From positions 3,800,501 to 3,864,500 of the forward strand of contig NZ_CP066369.1 in assembly GCF_016406305.1 (NCBI RefSeq): a stretch of 64,000 bases of DNA, read 5' to 3'. Each line of letters begins with the position of its first letter. Within the stretch, counting starts at the first letter, position 1. The stretch comes from Shewanella putrefaciens (GTDB lineage: Bacteria; Pseudomonadota; Gammaproteobacteria; Enterobacterales; Shewanellaceae). A program made the translations under genes and the position numbers. This document shows, one piece after another, positions 1 through 11,388 of the stretch. The notes beneath the pieces are model-generated. The model saw nothing but the letters and a program-made list of their open reading frames with translations. It was not told where the DNA came from and searched no databases.

Positions 1-1518
1 GCAATCATGATGCTCAACGCCATGATAGGTAACATCAATTTAAAAGGTGGCGCATTAGCTTCCGGCGGTTCCTTTCCCGCCTTTGGTAAAGGCCCAAGGT
101 ATAATCTGCAGGAGTTTGACGACATGGTCGAGCCTAAGGGCGTATTCCTATCGCGATCTAAATTCCCCTACGAGAAAACCTCTGAGTATCGCCGTAAAGT
201 CGAAGCGGGCGAATCGCCTTATCCTGCAAAGGAGCCTTGGTTTCCGATTTCATCGCCCTTGCTTGGCGAACATTTAACGGCGGCGGTGCACGGTTATCCC
301 TATCGACTCAAAGCATGGATTAACCACATGGGCAATCCGATTTATGGTCAAGCGGGCCTAGGTGAAGCCATTGGTGAACAACTGAAAGATCCCAAAGTGC
401 TGCCACTGTTTATCAGTATCGACAGTTTTATTAACGAAACATCGGCGCTATCGGATTATATCGTGCCCGACACATTAACTTACGAGTCATGGGGTTGGAG
501 CCCTTCTTGGCATGGGACCCTGACGAAGGAAACGACAGGTCGCTGGCCGATTGTCGAACCAAGGGTCACAAAGATGGCCAGTGGCGATGTGGTCTGCATG
601 GAATCTTTCTTGAGCCAAGTGGCGATGAAACTGCAACTACCCGGCTTTGGCGAAAATGCCGTTAAGGCCGCCGATGGCAGTTTACATCCGTTAACGCGCG
701 CAGCGGATTACTCACTTTACGGCGCCGCCAACGTGGCCTATTTGGGTAAAGCCGTCGCCGATATCAACGCTGAGGACATGTATCTTAGCGGTGTGAGTCG
801 TATTCAAAGTGAGCTCAACGCCAGACTCAAGCCAGATGAAGTCAAAAAAGTCAGCTACTTATTTGCCCGCGGCGGCCGCTTTGAAAATATGAGCGGTGCA
901 CGGGATGAAGTGGGGAATCCAACCAAGGTTTGGCCAAAACCTATGATGCTGTGGAATCCCGAAGTGGGCAGTCGCCGTAACAGTCTCACAGGGGAATTTA
1001 TGAGTGGCTGTCCACGCTTATATCAACCCGCCTTAGCCAATGGCACACCGCTCGATAAGGCGTTTAATAAATCACAATGGCCTTTGCTGATCAGTAGTTA
1101 CAAATCCCACACCATGAGCTCTATGAGTATTGGCTCGGATCGTTTGCGCCAAGTGCACCCTAATAATCCGGTGCGACTGAACGAGAAAACCGCCAGTCGC
1201 CTTGGGATCAGCACTGGTGACACGGTCAAGATCAGCACGCCCAACGGCAGCGTGATTGCCTTAGTGGAATGTGTTGCCGGAGTGCACCCTGACTGCATCG
1301 CTATCGAACACGGTTATGGCCATAAGGAACTCGGCGCGCGGGACGTAGTGATCGACAACCTTAAAATCGCCGCCAATCCGCTGATCCGAGTCGGCATCAA
1401 TATGAACGACTTGAATCTGTTTGATCCGAGTCGCCACGGCCGCTACCCGCTGGTGGATTGGGCAAGTGGCGCATCAGCAAGACAAGGACTGCCCGCTAAG
1501 ATTGAAAAACTAGCTTAG
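1..1518 (+). CDS. ttrA: Molybdopterin oxidoreductase catalytic subunit, tetrathionate reductase A-like (C-terminal part, 5' truncated)
   Basis: The reading frame is open from the first base, so the gene begins outside the window; about 505 residues are present. The first half has the molybdopterin-domain pattern (GNINLKGG near the edge, then IVPDTLTYESWGW). The last ~150 residues form a molybdopterin dinucleotide-binding domain with VHPNNPVRLNEKTASRLGI and EHGYGHKELGARD. These match the TtrA branch of the DMSO reductase superfamily, which reduces tetrathionate in the periplasm with TtrB/TtrC partners. A ttrBCA order would put this gene last, as seen here, but the partners lie outside. Another sulfur-oxyanion or arsenate reductase is possible; the family is more certain than the substrate. 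Confidence 0.75.
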   Translation, partial: AIMMLNAMIGNINLKGGALASGGSFPAFGKGPRYNLQEFDDMVEPKGVFLSRSKFPYEKTSEYRRKVEAGESPYPAKEPWFPISSPLLGEHLTAAVHGYPYRLKAWINHMGNPIYGQAGLGEAIGEQLKDPKVLPLFISIDSFINETSALSDYIVPDTLTYESWGWSPSWHGTLTKETTGRWPIVEPRVTKMASGDVVCMESFLSQVAMKLQLPGFGENAVKAADGSLHPLTRAADYSLYGAANVAYLGKAVADINAEDMYLSGVSRIQSELNARLKPDEVKKVSYLFARGGRFENMSGARDEVGNPTKVWPKPMMLWNPEVGSRRNSLTGEFMSGCPRLYQPALANGTPLDKAFNKSQWPLLISSYKSHTMSSMSIGSDRLRQVHPNNPVRLNEKTASRLGISTGDTVKISTPNGSVIALVECVAGVHPDCIAIEHGYGHKELGARDVVIDNLKIAANPLIRVGINMNDLNLFDPSRHGRYPLVDWASGASARQGLPAKIEKLA

Positions 1519-1759
1519 CATCACTGTTATCCTCACTCGGCTTCTCAGCTGCGTGGGGATCCAGCAATTCGCACCTCGCTGGGATGGTCAAATATGTTTT
1601 TGAAAACAATCTAAGTTAAACATGGCAAAACTGCCATGATGCTGAAATAACAGTGACGATATTGAGATTAGGCCTTTACAGCAAACTTACTGATCTACGG
1701 CCTCTAATCAAACTGATACCAATAAAGACTGAATTTTATCATTCGATTTAGCCGTAGAA
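1519..1759. other. Intergenic stretch between convergent ttrA-like gene and parC, with two inverted repeats
   Basis: No gene is seen. A 10-bp inverted repeat (tcactgttat at 1521-1530, ataacagtga at 1647-1656) brackets the region. A short perfect hairpin, catggca-aaac-tgccatg, lies at 1621-1638 without a T tract. Function unknown; it could shape the 3' end of the ttrA-like transcript. Confidence 0.4.
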
Positions 1760-1792
1760 AAAAGCCACTGAAGGTAGACCTCAGTGGCTTTT
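1760..1792 (-). terminator. Rho-independent terminator, bidirectional, downstream of parC
   Basis: The 12-bp arms aaaagccactga (1760-1771) and tcagtggctttt (1781-1792) are perfectly complementary around a 9-nt loop, with A/T runs on both sides. It lies 26 bp past the parC stop and can serve the convergent gene too. Confidence 0.85.
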
Positions 1793-1817
1793 GTTAAACT
1801 CGGTTTTAGGCAAACGA

Positions 1818-4094
1818 TTACAGGCTTGGCAACACTTCGCCGCCATCACCTAATTCCACACTATCTACCCGTTGTAATCCCCGTGGCAGCTTAGCGCCAC
1901 GGCGGCCGCGCTCGCCACGGTAATGCTCTAGATCGCTCGGTTTCAGGGTCAGCTTACGCTTTCCGGCCCAGAGCGTCACAGGGGTATCACTGGGCACTAG
2001 CTGCAGATGCGTCATCAGCTCGTCACGACTCTTAGCACGTTCTGTTGGGATCCCAATAATCTTATTGCCCTTACCCTTTGAGAGTTGCGGCAAGGCTTCA
2101 AGGGAGAACAGTAGCATCCGCCCTTCGTTGGTGATCGCTAGGATAGACATCTCACGATTTCGATCAATCAGCTTAGGCGGCAACGACTTAGCATTAGTTG
2201 GTAAGCTGAGCAGCGCTTTACCTGCCTTATTGCGTGACACCATATCGTTATAGGTGCAAATAAACCCATAACCCGCATCGGTCGCTAACAGGAAGCATTG
2301 CTCCTCTTCCCCCATGATGACATGTTGCATGGTCTCACCCGGCGCCATATTAAAGCGGGTGGTGATGGGCTCACCTTGGCTGCGCGCCGAGGGTAAGCTG
2401 TGGCTATCGGTCGCAAAGGCCCGCCCCGAGGAGTCGATAAACACGGCGGCCTGATTACTGCGGCCCATGGCACTACAGAGATATTGATCGCCAGCCTTAT
2501 AGGATAAGGACAAAGGATCGATATCATGGCCCTTGGCACAACGCACCCAGCCCTTTTCAGACAGCACGACAGTCACTGACTCACTCGGCGTTAACTCTTG
2601 CTCTGTTAATGCGCGGGATTCATGGCGTTGCACTATGGGTGAACGACGTTCATCGCCATAGGTCTGCGCATCTTGAAGCAATTCTTTCTTAATCAAGGTT
2701 TTTAGGCGACGATCAGAACCAAGCAGTTGCTCTAACTTTTCGCGCTCGGCTTCAAGCTCATCCTGCTCAGCCTTGATTTTAAATTCTTCTAACTTAGCTA
2801 AATGGCGTAATTTTAACTCGAGGATCGCTTCGGCTTGTTTATCCGTTAAGGAAAAACGCGCCATTAACTCGGCTTTAGGATCATCGTGGAAACGAATGAT
2901 TTCAATCACTTCATCAATATTGAGGAAGGCGATCATCAAAGCTTCAAGGATATGTAGGCGTGAAACCACTTTATCTAAACGGTATTCGAGACGACGCCTG
3001 ACGGTATCGACACGGAACTCTAACCACTCGGTTAATAAGGTTTTTAAGCCCTTCACCCTTGGTCGACCGTCTAGGCCAAGTACGTTTAAGTTTACCCTAA
3101 AGCTTTTTTCTAAGTCGGTAGTGGCAAACAAGTGCGCCATCAATTGATCACAATCGACACGATTAGAACGGGGCACCACCACCAAACGCACTGGGCTTTC
3201 ATGGTCTGATTCATCCCGCAGATCGGCCACCATAGGCAATTTTTTTGCCTGCATTTGGGCGGCGATTTGCTCTAGGATTTTACCGCTACTGGCCTGATGT
3301 GGCAGCGCGGTAATGATGATCTCCCCCGCTTCCACAGTGTAAACGGCGCGCGCCTTTAACGAGCCACGGCCAGTTTCATACACTTTGGCAATATCGGCAG
3401 ACGACGTAATGATCTCGGCTTCGGTGGGATAATCCGGCCCAGGCACATAACTCATCAATTGCTCGAGTTCGAGCTTAGGATCATCGAGCAAGGCCACGCA
3501 GGCAGAGACTAATTCCCTGACGTTGTGCGGCGGAATATCCGTCGCCATCCCGACCGCAATACCAGTAATCCCATTGAGCAGAATATGTGGTAACCGTGCG
3601 GGTAAGACCTTTGGCTCCTTTAAGGTGCCATCGAAGTTCGCGCCCCACTCGACCGTACCTTGGCCAAGCTCGGATAACAACACTTCGGAGAACTTAGATA
3701 GCCGCGCCTCAGTGTATCGCATGGCCGCAAATGATTTAGGATCATCGGGTGCACCCCAGTTACCTTGACCATCAACCAATGGATAGCGGTAGGAAAATGG
3801 CTGCGCCATCAGCACCATTGCCTCATAACAGGCGCTATCACCGTGGGGATGGTATTTACCTAATACATCGCCGACGGTACGGGCAGATTTCTTATGCTTA
3901 GATTGGGCCGATAAACCTAACTCACTCATGGCATAGATAATACGGCGCTGTACAGGTTTAAGCCCATCACCAATATGCGGCAGGGCTCGGTCCATGATGA
4001 CGTACATGGAATAGTTCAGATAAGCCTCTTCGGTAAAGCGCCGCAGTGGCATTTGCTCTACCCCATCTAGGCTTAACTTGATTGCGTCACTCAT
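1818..4094 (-). CDS. parC: DNA topoisomerase IV subunit A
   Basis: At 758 aa this is close to the usual ParC length (~750). It forms topoisomerase IV with ParE and decatenates daughter chromosomes. The winged-helix/breakage domain carries the active-site tyrosine in [10 protein letters not shown] (Y127). The quinolone-determining stretch [11 protein letters not shown] keeps Ser87 and Glu91, matching the sensitive E. coli residues S80 and E84. The C-terminal ~260 residues form the DNA-wrapping beta-pinwheel. The start codon overlaps the end of the upstream dehydrogenase gene by 8 bp, which suggests translational coupling in the parE-to-parC transcript. ParC rather than GyrA is supported by the shorter C-terminus and the parE neighbourhood. 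Confidence 0.97.
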   Translation of the reverse strand: MSDAIKLSLDGVEQMPLRRFTEEAYLNYSMYVIMDRALPHIGDGLKPVQRRIIYAMSELGLSAQSKHKKSARTVGDVLGKYHPHGDSACYEAMVLMAQPFSYRYPLVDGQGNWGAPDDPKSFAAMRYTEARLSKFSEVLLSELGQGTVEWGANFDGTLKEPKVLPARLPHILLNGITGIAVGMATDIPPHNVRELVSACVALLDDPKLELEQLMSYVPGPDYPTEAEIITSSADIAKVYETGRGSLKARAVYTVEAGEIIITALPHQASSGKILEQIAAQMQAKKLPMVADLRDESDHESPVRLVVVPRSNRVDCDQLMAHLFATTDLEKSFRVNLNVLGLDGRPRVKGLKTLLTEWLEFRVDTVRRRLEYRLDKVVSRLHILEALMIAFLNIDEVIEIIRFHDDPKAELMARFSLTDKQAEAILELKLRHLAKLEEFKIKAEQDELEAEREKLEQLLGSDRRLKTLIKKELLQDAQTYGDERRSPIVQRHESRALTEQELTPSESVTVVLSEKGWVRCAKGHDIDPLSLSYKAGDQYLCSAMGRSNQAAVFIDSSGRAFATDSHSLPSARSQGEPITTRFNMAPGETMQHVIMGEEEQCFLLATDAGYGFICTYNDMVSRNKAGKALLSLPTNAKSLPPKLIDRNREMSILAITNEGRMLLFSLEALPQLSKGKGNKIIGIPTERAKSRDELMTHLQLVPSDTPVTLWAGKRKLTLKPSDLEHYRGERGRRGAKLPRGLQRVDSVELGDGGEVLPSL

Positions 4095-5262
4095 TGTCTT
4101 CTAGTTCCTGTGTCTCTTCAGTACTATCGCCATTTTTAAAGAACAAGCGATACACGTTACCTTTTAAATCATCTGAGATGTACATGGCACCATCATCGGC
4201 CGATAACAAGGCATAGGGGCGAGCGACGGGAAATTCACCATCGAGGAAACTCACTATCGTTTCACGTCCCACCACTTGCTGGTTTTCAAGCTTAAGCATC
4301 ACCACTTGATAACCCACTTTGCTCGAACGATTCCAGGAACCATTCTCTGCGACAAATAATTGATTATGATAAATTTCAGGGAATTTATCCCCGCGATAAA
4401 ACGCCAGCCCCGTCGGTGCAACATGGGCGGGCAACTCATACACTGGCACTGTAACCTTTAGGTTTTTCGGCTTTTCATAGGCGGGTTCAACAACGGATGT
4501 GGCATGTAGATAAGGGAAGCCATAGTGACTCCCCACAACATCGACACGGTTGATTTCATCTGGGGGTAAATTATCCCCCATCCAATCTCGGCCCTGATCG
4601 GCAAACCATAATTTACCGTCGACGGGCGACCAATCAAACCCCGTCGCATCACGTACCCCAGAGACTATCTGTTCACTCGCACCGGTATCGACATTGATCG
4701 CAATAATGCTGCTATAGGGCGCGGCCGCCTCACAGACGTTACAGGGGGCCCCGATGGAGACATACAGCCTATCATCGGGACCAAAATGCATCGCACGGGC
4801 GCTCTTCTTGTCCGATTCGGGCAGATCGCTGTAGATTTCCTTCGGACGACTCGGGCGACGTAAACGCTGTTCTATATCAGCAAAACGCAGAATTTTACTT
4901 TCACTGGCAACGAAAAGATCGCCATTATGGAATGCGAGGGCATTGGGATATTCCAGCCCTTTTGCAATAACGTAACGTTTATCTACACGGCCATCTTGAT
5001 TGCTGTCGACGAGCGCATGCACTGTGCCGCTTTTATGGGAACCCACAAACAGGGTGCCATTGGCGCCCATGGCGAGCTGCTTAGCATCGCCAACATCCGA
5101 AGCGAACAGTGATAAACCAAATCCCTTGGAGACGGTAATCATGATCGACTGAGACCCCGCGATGGCGTTCTGGCTCGGTCCAAAAGCCATACATGCCAGC
5201 AGGGGAAGATAGGCAGACAATAGCTTTAAGTATTTATAATTATTAGTTTTAATACACAACAT
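4087..5262 (-). CDS. PQQ-dependent sugar (sorbosone-type) dehydrogenase-like beta-propeller, exported
   Basis: This 391-aa protein starts with a probable signal peptide (hydrophobic ~13-36, cut near NAIAG). The rest fits a six-bladed soluble glucose/L-sorbosone dehydrogenase propeller: repeated [53 protein letters not shown] and [12 protein letters not shown] blades, plus [10 protein letters not shown] as in that family. Relatives oxidise sugars in the periplasm using PQQ and calcium. The true substrate, and whether PQQ is bound, cannot be read here. It lies between parE (52 bp away) and parC (8-bp overlap), an unexpected place for a dehydrogenase. Confidence 0.8.
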   Translation of the reverse strand: MLCIKTNNYKYLKLLSAYLPLLACMAFGPSQNAIAGSQSIMITVSKGFGLSLFASDVGDAKQLAMGANGTLFVGSHKSGTVHALVDSNQDGRVDKRYVIAKGLEYPNALAFHNGDLFVASESKILRFADIEQRLRRPSRPKEIYSDLPESDKKSARAMHFGPDDRLYVSIGAPCNVCEAAAPYSSIIAINVDTGASEQIVSGVRDATGFDWSPVDGKLWFADQGRDWMGDNLPPDEINRVDVVGSHYGFPYLHATSVVEPAYEKPKNLKVTVPVYELPAHVAPTGLAFYRGDKFPEIYHNQLFVAENGSWNRSSKVGYQVVMLKLENQQVVGRETIVSFLDGEFPVARPYALLSADDGAMYISDDLKGNVYRLFFKNGDSTEETQELEDNE

Positions 5263-5314
5263 TGTAATATTCTTTATGCCTAAGTTTTATTGTTATCGGC
5301 AATCTTGCACAACA

Positions 5315-7219
<1,905 letters not shown>

Positions 7220-7257
7220 TTATATCCGGCCATGTTGCGGCTCTGGATGACTGTTTG

Positions 7258-7833
7258 TCAAGGTAAGTGTAAAAAATGGCTTACAGTTTGCAAATGCTGC
7301 CCATAACCCACAAAACTGTGATCGCCACCCGCTTCAATCCGTAATTGGCAATGGTGATATTTGTTCAGGGCTTCACGGTAGTCCAGCACTTCATCGCCCG
7401 TTTGCAATAGTACCAAAAAACGATCCGGATTGCGGATAACAGCGGTATTAAATTCAGCCACTTCCAGCTTATGTTTAGGCAAAACCTGATAATGCTGCCC
7501 AGTGTACGGATTAAACTGTGGCCCCATAAATTCGTCGAATAACTCGAAGGGCCTCACCGCAGGATTAACTAACACCGCACGTCCACCGTAGTGCTCGGCC
7601 AAATAACTGGCGAAATATCCCCCCAAGGATGAGCCTATATAAGTGAGAGGCTCATTTGCCTCTCGCGCCGCCATCACATATTCCAGCAACAGCGACATCG
7701 CGGCCTTAGGGGTATTGGGTAATTGGGGCTGATGAAAGGCTAGCGACGGATGATGCTGCGCCATATATTGCGCAGTCATCACCGCTTTATCGGAAAAAGG
7801 TGAACTGTTGAATCCGTGAATATAGAGCAGCAT
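7258..7833 (-). CDS. yqiA: YqiA family alpha/beta-fold esterase
   Basis: This is a 191-aa alpha/beta hydrolase (UPF0227/YqiA). The oxyanion strand LLYIHGFNSSP is at residues 2-12. The nucleophile elbow GSSLGG (Ser69) and a late GGDHSF histidine complete a likely triad, with Asp in QTGDEVLDY. The E. coli homologue is a cytoplasmic esterase acting on short acyl esters; its physiological substrate is unsettled. The order cpdA-yqiA-parE is conserved with enterobacteria. Confidence 0.9.
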   Translation of the reverse strand: MLLYIHGFNSSPFSDKAVMTAQYMAQHHPSLAFHQPQLPNTPKAAMSLLLEYVMAAREANEPLTYIGSSLGGYFASYLAEHYGGRAVLVNPAVRPFELFDEFMGPQFNPYTGQHYQVLPKHKLEVAEFNTAVIRNPDRFLVLLQTGDEVLDYREALNKYHHCQLRIEAGGDHSFVGYGQHLQTVSHFLHLP

Positions 7834-7859
7834 AGTTCCTCAAGCTGCGGTCACTCGCG

Positions 7860-8699
7860 TTAATAACCGCTGGAATCGTTGTCGGGGGAAAAATGGTTAC
7901 CCGGTACGCGATACACATTGGTGCCGATGCTACCATCGGCCTTCAACTCCAGCAAACGATAACCCGGTTGCAGTCCGTCTAAGGCAAAATAAGGTGATAA
8001 AGGCTTAAATTGAATACAAGTAGAAGGTGTTGCCATGAGCTTCAGTGCGCCATGGGGCCCATCGTAGTGGGTGTCGATTCTCTGGTGTACATGCCCCCAG
8101 AGTAACCCTTTTACCTGTGGGTACTGGGACACTCGCGTTAAAAACTCGGCACCGTTGTCCATACAATGTTGATCTAGCCAAGTGCAGTTCACCAAAATGG
8201 GATTATGGTGCATCACGAGCAAGGTATGGTAATCAGGATGGGCGGCAATAGCCTGCTCAATCAGCTCGAACTGACTCTCGGCCATGTTGCCACCGGGCTT
8301 TCCCCGCACGGTTGAGTCCAACATCAAAATCTGCCATTTACCCGCCAAAATGCGCTGCTGACCAAAGATCTGCTCGCCCTGCATATGCAGAAACATGATC
8401 CGAGGATCATCGTGGTTCCCGGGGAGATAATGGCAGGGTAAATTGAGGGGTGTCACTGCTGTAACAAACTGACGGTATGATTCGGCCGAGTAATCTTGGC
8501 TTAAATCACCGGTAGCTAACATCAAATGTGCAGGATAGTCGACAGCCCTAATCGTATTAAGCACAGCGGCAAAACTTTTGCCTGTGTTGACTCCTAATAG
8601 CTGGGCCTCAGGATCGGCAAAAAGGTGTGGATCTGTGACTTGCACGATACGCACACTTTCTTCTTCAGCTATGGAGTAAGAGACAGCCTCTTTCAGCAC
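7860..8699 (-). CDS. cpdA: 3',5'-cyclic AMP phosphodiesterase
   Basis: This 279-aa class III phosphodiesterase has the calcineurin-like metal motifs VTDPHLF (D23, H25), ATGDLSQD (D65), LPGNHDD (N95, H96), MHHNP and GHVHQ. It hydrolyses cAMP and so tunes CRP, which in Shewanella controls much anaerobic respiration. The reading frame begins with GTG; the Shine-Dalgarno in front (ttgggta) is weak, so a slightly different start is possible. It starts 15 bp after the yqiB stop, consistent with an operon. Confidence 0.93.
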   Translation of the reverse strand: MLKEAVSYSIAEEESVRIVQVTDPHLFADPEAQLLGVNTGKSFAAVLNTIRAVDYPAHLMLATGDLSQDYSAESYRQFVTAVTPLNLPCHYLPGNHDDPRIMFLHMQGEQIFGQQRILAGKWQILMLDSTVRGKPGGNMAESQFELIEQAIAAHPDYHTLLVMHHNPILVNCTWLDQHCMDNGAEFLTRVSQYPQVKGLLWGHVHQRIDTHYDGPHGALKLMATPSTCIQFKPLSPYFALDGLQPGYRLLELKADGSIGTNVYRVPGNHFSPDNDSSGY

Positions 8700-8714
8700 A
8701 TTGAATACCCAATT

Positions 8715-9167
8715 CTAAGACTGGCACACCAAACGTTGTTGGCATCCAATCTTCAATAACTCTTCCAGGAATGCATTTACCTGGTACTTTTCATCACTAT
8801 GATACATGCGTAAATTGGGGTAATCATACACTGGGCGTAATTGGTAAATCTGTTGGCCAGTTAACACTTCTGCTAATTTAGCATCGTGGTAAATTCTCAC
8901 TAACACCTTGGGAGTATTAACAAACTCTAGAATTTCGAGGGGGCGAGATATCTCAACCAATTGAGTATATTTGGTATTCTCTAAAATACGCACCACTAAT
9001 ATACCGAACTCACCTTCGAGCTGCCATGATTGATCAACGGTAATATCCAGTGGTAACCACTTCAGCATATAACCATAATTACGGCCGCACAGTGCTAGAA
9101 AGTCACTGACGTTCGGTTGGTAACGCGGTTTTTGATGCGAAGTCGAAGTAGCCAAATGTTTTTCCAA
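8715..9167 (-). CDS. yqiB: DUF1249 family protein (YqiB)
   Basis: A 150-aa protein of unknown function, recognised as YqiB/DUF1249 from RYQPNVSDFLALCGRNYGYMLKWLP and its place between nudF and cpdA. No ATG exists before the conserved region; the frame opens at a TTG (9165-9167), one base after the nudF stop. That suggests start by translational coupling. No signal peptide or membrane segment is seen, so it is likely cytoplasmic. Confidence 0.85.
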   Translation of the reverse strand: MEKHLATSTSHQKPRYQPNVSDFLALCGRNYGYMLKWLPLDITVDQSWQLEGEFGILVVRILENTKYTQLVEISRPLEILEFVNTPKVLVRIYHDAKLAEVLTGQQIYQLRPVYDYPNLRMYHSDEKYQVNAFLEELLKIGCQQRLVCQS

Positions 9168-9168
9168 C

Positions 9169-9771
9169 TTAAACCAGTTGCTGATAGTTTAATTGCAACC
9201 ATTGCAATCCAATTACGGTCGATGCATTGTCTATTTCCCCCGCAACCACCCTATTATAGGCCTGTTCACGGTCTAAAACATGCAATCGAATATCTTCGTG
9301 TTCTTCTGCCAGTCCATGCAATCCACGGGCATGAGTGGAATCTACCTCGGCCCAATAGAAATAAAATCGCTCGGTACTGCCACCTGGGCTCGCTAAATAA
9401 CTGTTCACATAGTGCATATTACTAGCAACTAGGCCAGTTTCTTCTAACAATTCACGGTGAGCGACATCGAGCGGCGATTCTTCGGGCGCAATCATACCTG
9501 CGACTAACTCCATAAGCCAAGGAGATTTAGAGGTTGCTAATGCAGGAAAACGCACTTGCTCAATCAATACGACCTGATCACGCTTGACGTCATAGGGCAA
9601 CACGACCACAGCATGCCCCCGTTCAAACACTTCACGGGTGACGGGCTGGCTCCAACCGCCGGCAAAGAGCTTATGCTTAAACGTAAACTGTTCTAACGCA
9701 AAAAAGCCTTGGTACAATGATTTTTTTTCGAGAACTTCAATATCCGTTTGCGAAAAAACAGGTGGGGTCAT
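9169..9771 (-). CDS. nudF: ADP-ribose pyrophosphatase (Nudix hydrolase)
   Basis: This 200-aa protein carries a complete Nudix box at about residues 92-114 (G-x5-E-x7-REllEEtGl: GMIAPEESPLDVAHRELLEETG). NudF cleaves ADP-ribose to AMP and ribose-5-phosphate. An SPWLMELVAG segment just before the box is typical of the ADP-ribose subgroup. It is the first gene of the leftward nudF-yqiB-cpdA-yqiA-parE run, divergent from tolC as in E. coli. Confidence 0.92.
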   Translation of the reverse strand: MTPPVFSQTDIEVLEKKSLYQGFFALEQFTFKHKLFAGGWSQPVTREVFERGHAVVVLPYDVKRDQVVLIEQVRFPALATSKSPWLMELVAGMIAPEESPLDVAHRELLEETGLVASNMHYVNSYLASPGGSTERFYFYWAEVDSTHARGLHGLAEEHEDIRLHVLDREQAYNRVVAGEIDNASTVIGLQWLQLNYQQLV

Positions 9772-10014
9772 ACTCTATCCTTAAAAGTTGAATTTGCGTC
9801 TATTATCAAGGCAATTTGACACATTTTTAAAATAAAATCTGTTACACTTCGCATTTGACTTGAAAGTGTCGGAGTTTTTAGACTCTACGTCATTAAGTTT
9901 TAGCTGTATCGGGAAGCGTCGGGAAGCGCAAACCGCCTTGGTAAAGGCATTACTTAGTCTAAACGAAGTTAAAATATTTCTCCTTTGGGAGATTTTGTCT
10001 AATAAGGACAGCAA
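9772..10014. promoter_or_regulatory. Divergent nudF/tolC promoter region with a tandem 10-mer
   Basis: This 243-bp region should hold both promoters. A TTGACA-like box is at 9816-9821, but no convincing -10 at standard spacing was found. The 10-mer tcgggaagcg is repeated in tandem at 9909-9918 and 9919-9928 in the tolC leader. A Shine-Dalgarno-like aaggaca precedes the tolC ATG. Confidence 0.45.
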
Positions 10015-11322
10015 ATGAAATTTAAGATCCGTTCTTTATGCGTAGCATTGACTCTCGCCGCTTCCGCTCAAGCGGTACAAGCAGATGATTTACTGCAAAT
10101 TTATCAACAGGCACTGACTAACGACCCGCTCGTGTTGCAAGCCCAAGCTCAGCGTGATGCATTGTTCGAGAAAATTGAACAAAACCGGGCACCGCTGTTG
10201 CCAACCATTAGCGCCAATGTCGGCTATGACAAGGCGTGGAATGACCCACGGAATGACACTAGCGGTTTAACGGGTAGCATCAAACTTAACCAAGTGATCT
10301 ATGATCACAGCGCTTGGGTGGGGTTAAGCCTTGCAGAAAAAGCCGCCTCTCAAGCCGATTCAAGCTATGCATCCGCTTTACAAACGCTTATCTCTAGAGT
10401 GACTCGGGCGTACTTCGATGTATTAACCGCTAAGGATAACTACGAGTTCCAGGGCGCCGAAAAACGTGCAATTGAACGTCAACTCGAACAAACCAAACAG
10501 CGTTTCGCCGTTGGTTTAACCGCGATTACCGACGTACATGAGGCCCAAGCTCAATATGACTTAGCCTCAGCCACTGAAATTTTAGCTGAAAATACCCTAG
10601 CCAATAGCTATGAAGCCCTGCGTGAAATCACAGGTATCGATCACAAGACATTAAACGTGCTCGATACCAACCGTTTCTCTGCCGTGACTCCCGCACCAAC
10701 GTCTTCAAGCGAATGGTTAAAGATTGCTGAAACAAACAGTGTCGATCTTATGACCCAACGCATTGGTAAAGATATCGCTCAAGAGACTATCAGTCTCTAC
10801 AAAGCGGGCCATATGCCATCGCTGAGCTTAAATGCAGGTTACAACAAAGGCCTTGAGCAAAAAACAGGTAGCATTAACGAGCCTGATTTTGACGATGTCA
10901 ACGTTGGCGTTAACTTAAGCATTCCTATCTTTGAAGGCTTTAAAGTGACTTCACAAGTCAATGAAGCGCAATATCAATTCGTTGAAGCCAGTGAAAGACT
11001 AGAGCAAACCTACCGCAGTGTTGTGAAGAATATTCGCAATAACTACAACAACGTAGGTGCATCTATCAGCTCAATTCGTGCCTATGAGCAATCGGTGATT
11101 TCATCCGAGAGTGCGTTAAAAGCGACTCAAGCAGGTTTTGAAGTGGGTACTCGTACTATCGTTGACGTATTGAACCGTACCCGTGATTTGTACGACTCAA
11201 AACGTAAATTATCCGATGCACGTTATAGCTATATCTACTCGATTGTCGCCCTAAAACAGGCGGCGGGTACATTGAATGAAGATGACGTTATCGCCATCAA
11301 CAATGGCCTAAGAGCCGAGTAA
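10015..11322 (+). CDS. tolC: TolC family outer-membrane channel
   Basis: A 435-aa protein with a signal peptide (cleaved around AVQADD, residue ~23), then two outer-membrane-efflux repeats: LQIYQQALTNDP at the mature N-terminus, and the paired ITDVHEAQAQYDLA and RTIVDVLNRTRDLYDSK segments that mark the duplicated TolC helical hairpins. The trimer forms the outer-membrane and periplasmic duct used by RND pumps and type I secretion. Its location opposite nudF matches E. coli, supporting orthology. It is slightly shorter than E. coli TolC at the C-terminus. Confidence 0.95.
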   Translation: MKFKIRSLCVALTLAASAQAVQADDLLQIYQQALTNDPLVLQAQAQRDALFEKIEQNRAPLLPTISANVGYDKAWNDPRNDTSGLTGSIKLNQVIYDHSAWVGLSLAEKAASQADSSYASALQTLISRVTRAYFDVLTAKDNYEFQGAEKRAIERQLEQTKQRFAVGLTAITDVHEAQAQYDLASATEILAENTLANSYEALREITGIDHKTLNVLDTNRFSAVTPAPTSSSEWLKIAETNSVDLMTQRIGKDIAQETISLYKAGHMPSLSLNAGYNKGLEQKTGSINEPDFDDVNVGVNLSIPIFEGFKVTSQVNEAQYQFVEASERLEQTYRSVVKNIRNNYNNVGASISSIRAYEQSVISSESALKATQAGFEVGTRTIVDVLNRTRDLYDSKRKLSDARYSYIYSIVALKQAAGTLNEDDVIAINNGLRAE

Positions 11323-11333
11323 GCGTCATCGCT

Positions 11334-11369
11334 CCATAAAAAAACCGCCAACTGGCGGTTTTTTTATGG
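11334..11369 (+). terminator. Bidirectional rho-independent terminator between tolC and the TIGR04219 gene
   Basis: A long perfect palindrome with arms from ccataaaaaaaccgcc to ggcggtttttttatgg around aact. A and T runs on both sides let it stop both convergent transcripts. Confidence 0.9.
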
Positions 11370-11388
11370 GATTTATTAAAGGGGAGGA

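Noticed and set aside
9781-10014. Minus-strand frame of 77 aa upstream of tolC
   Set aside because: Covers the nudF/tolC promoter region, has no family features, and would overlap the divergent regulatory DNA.
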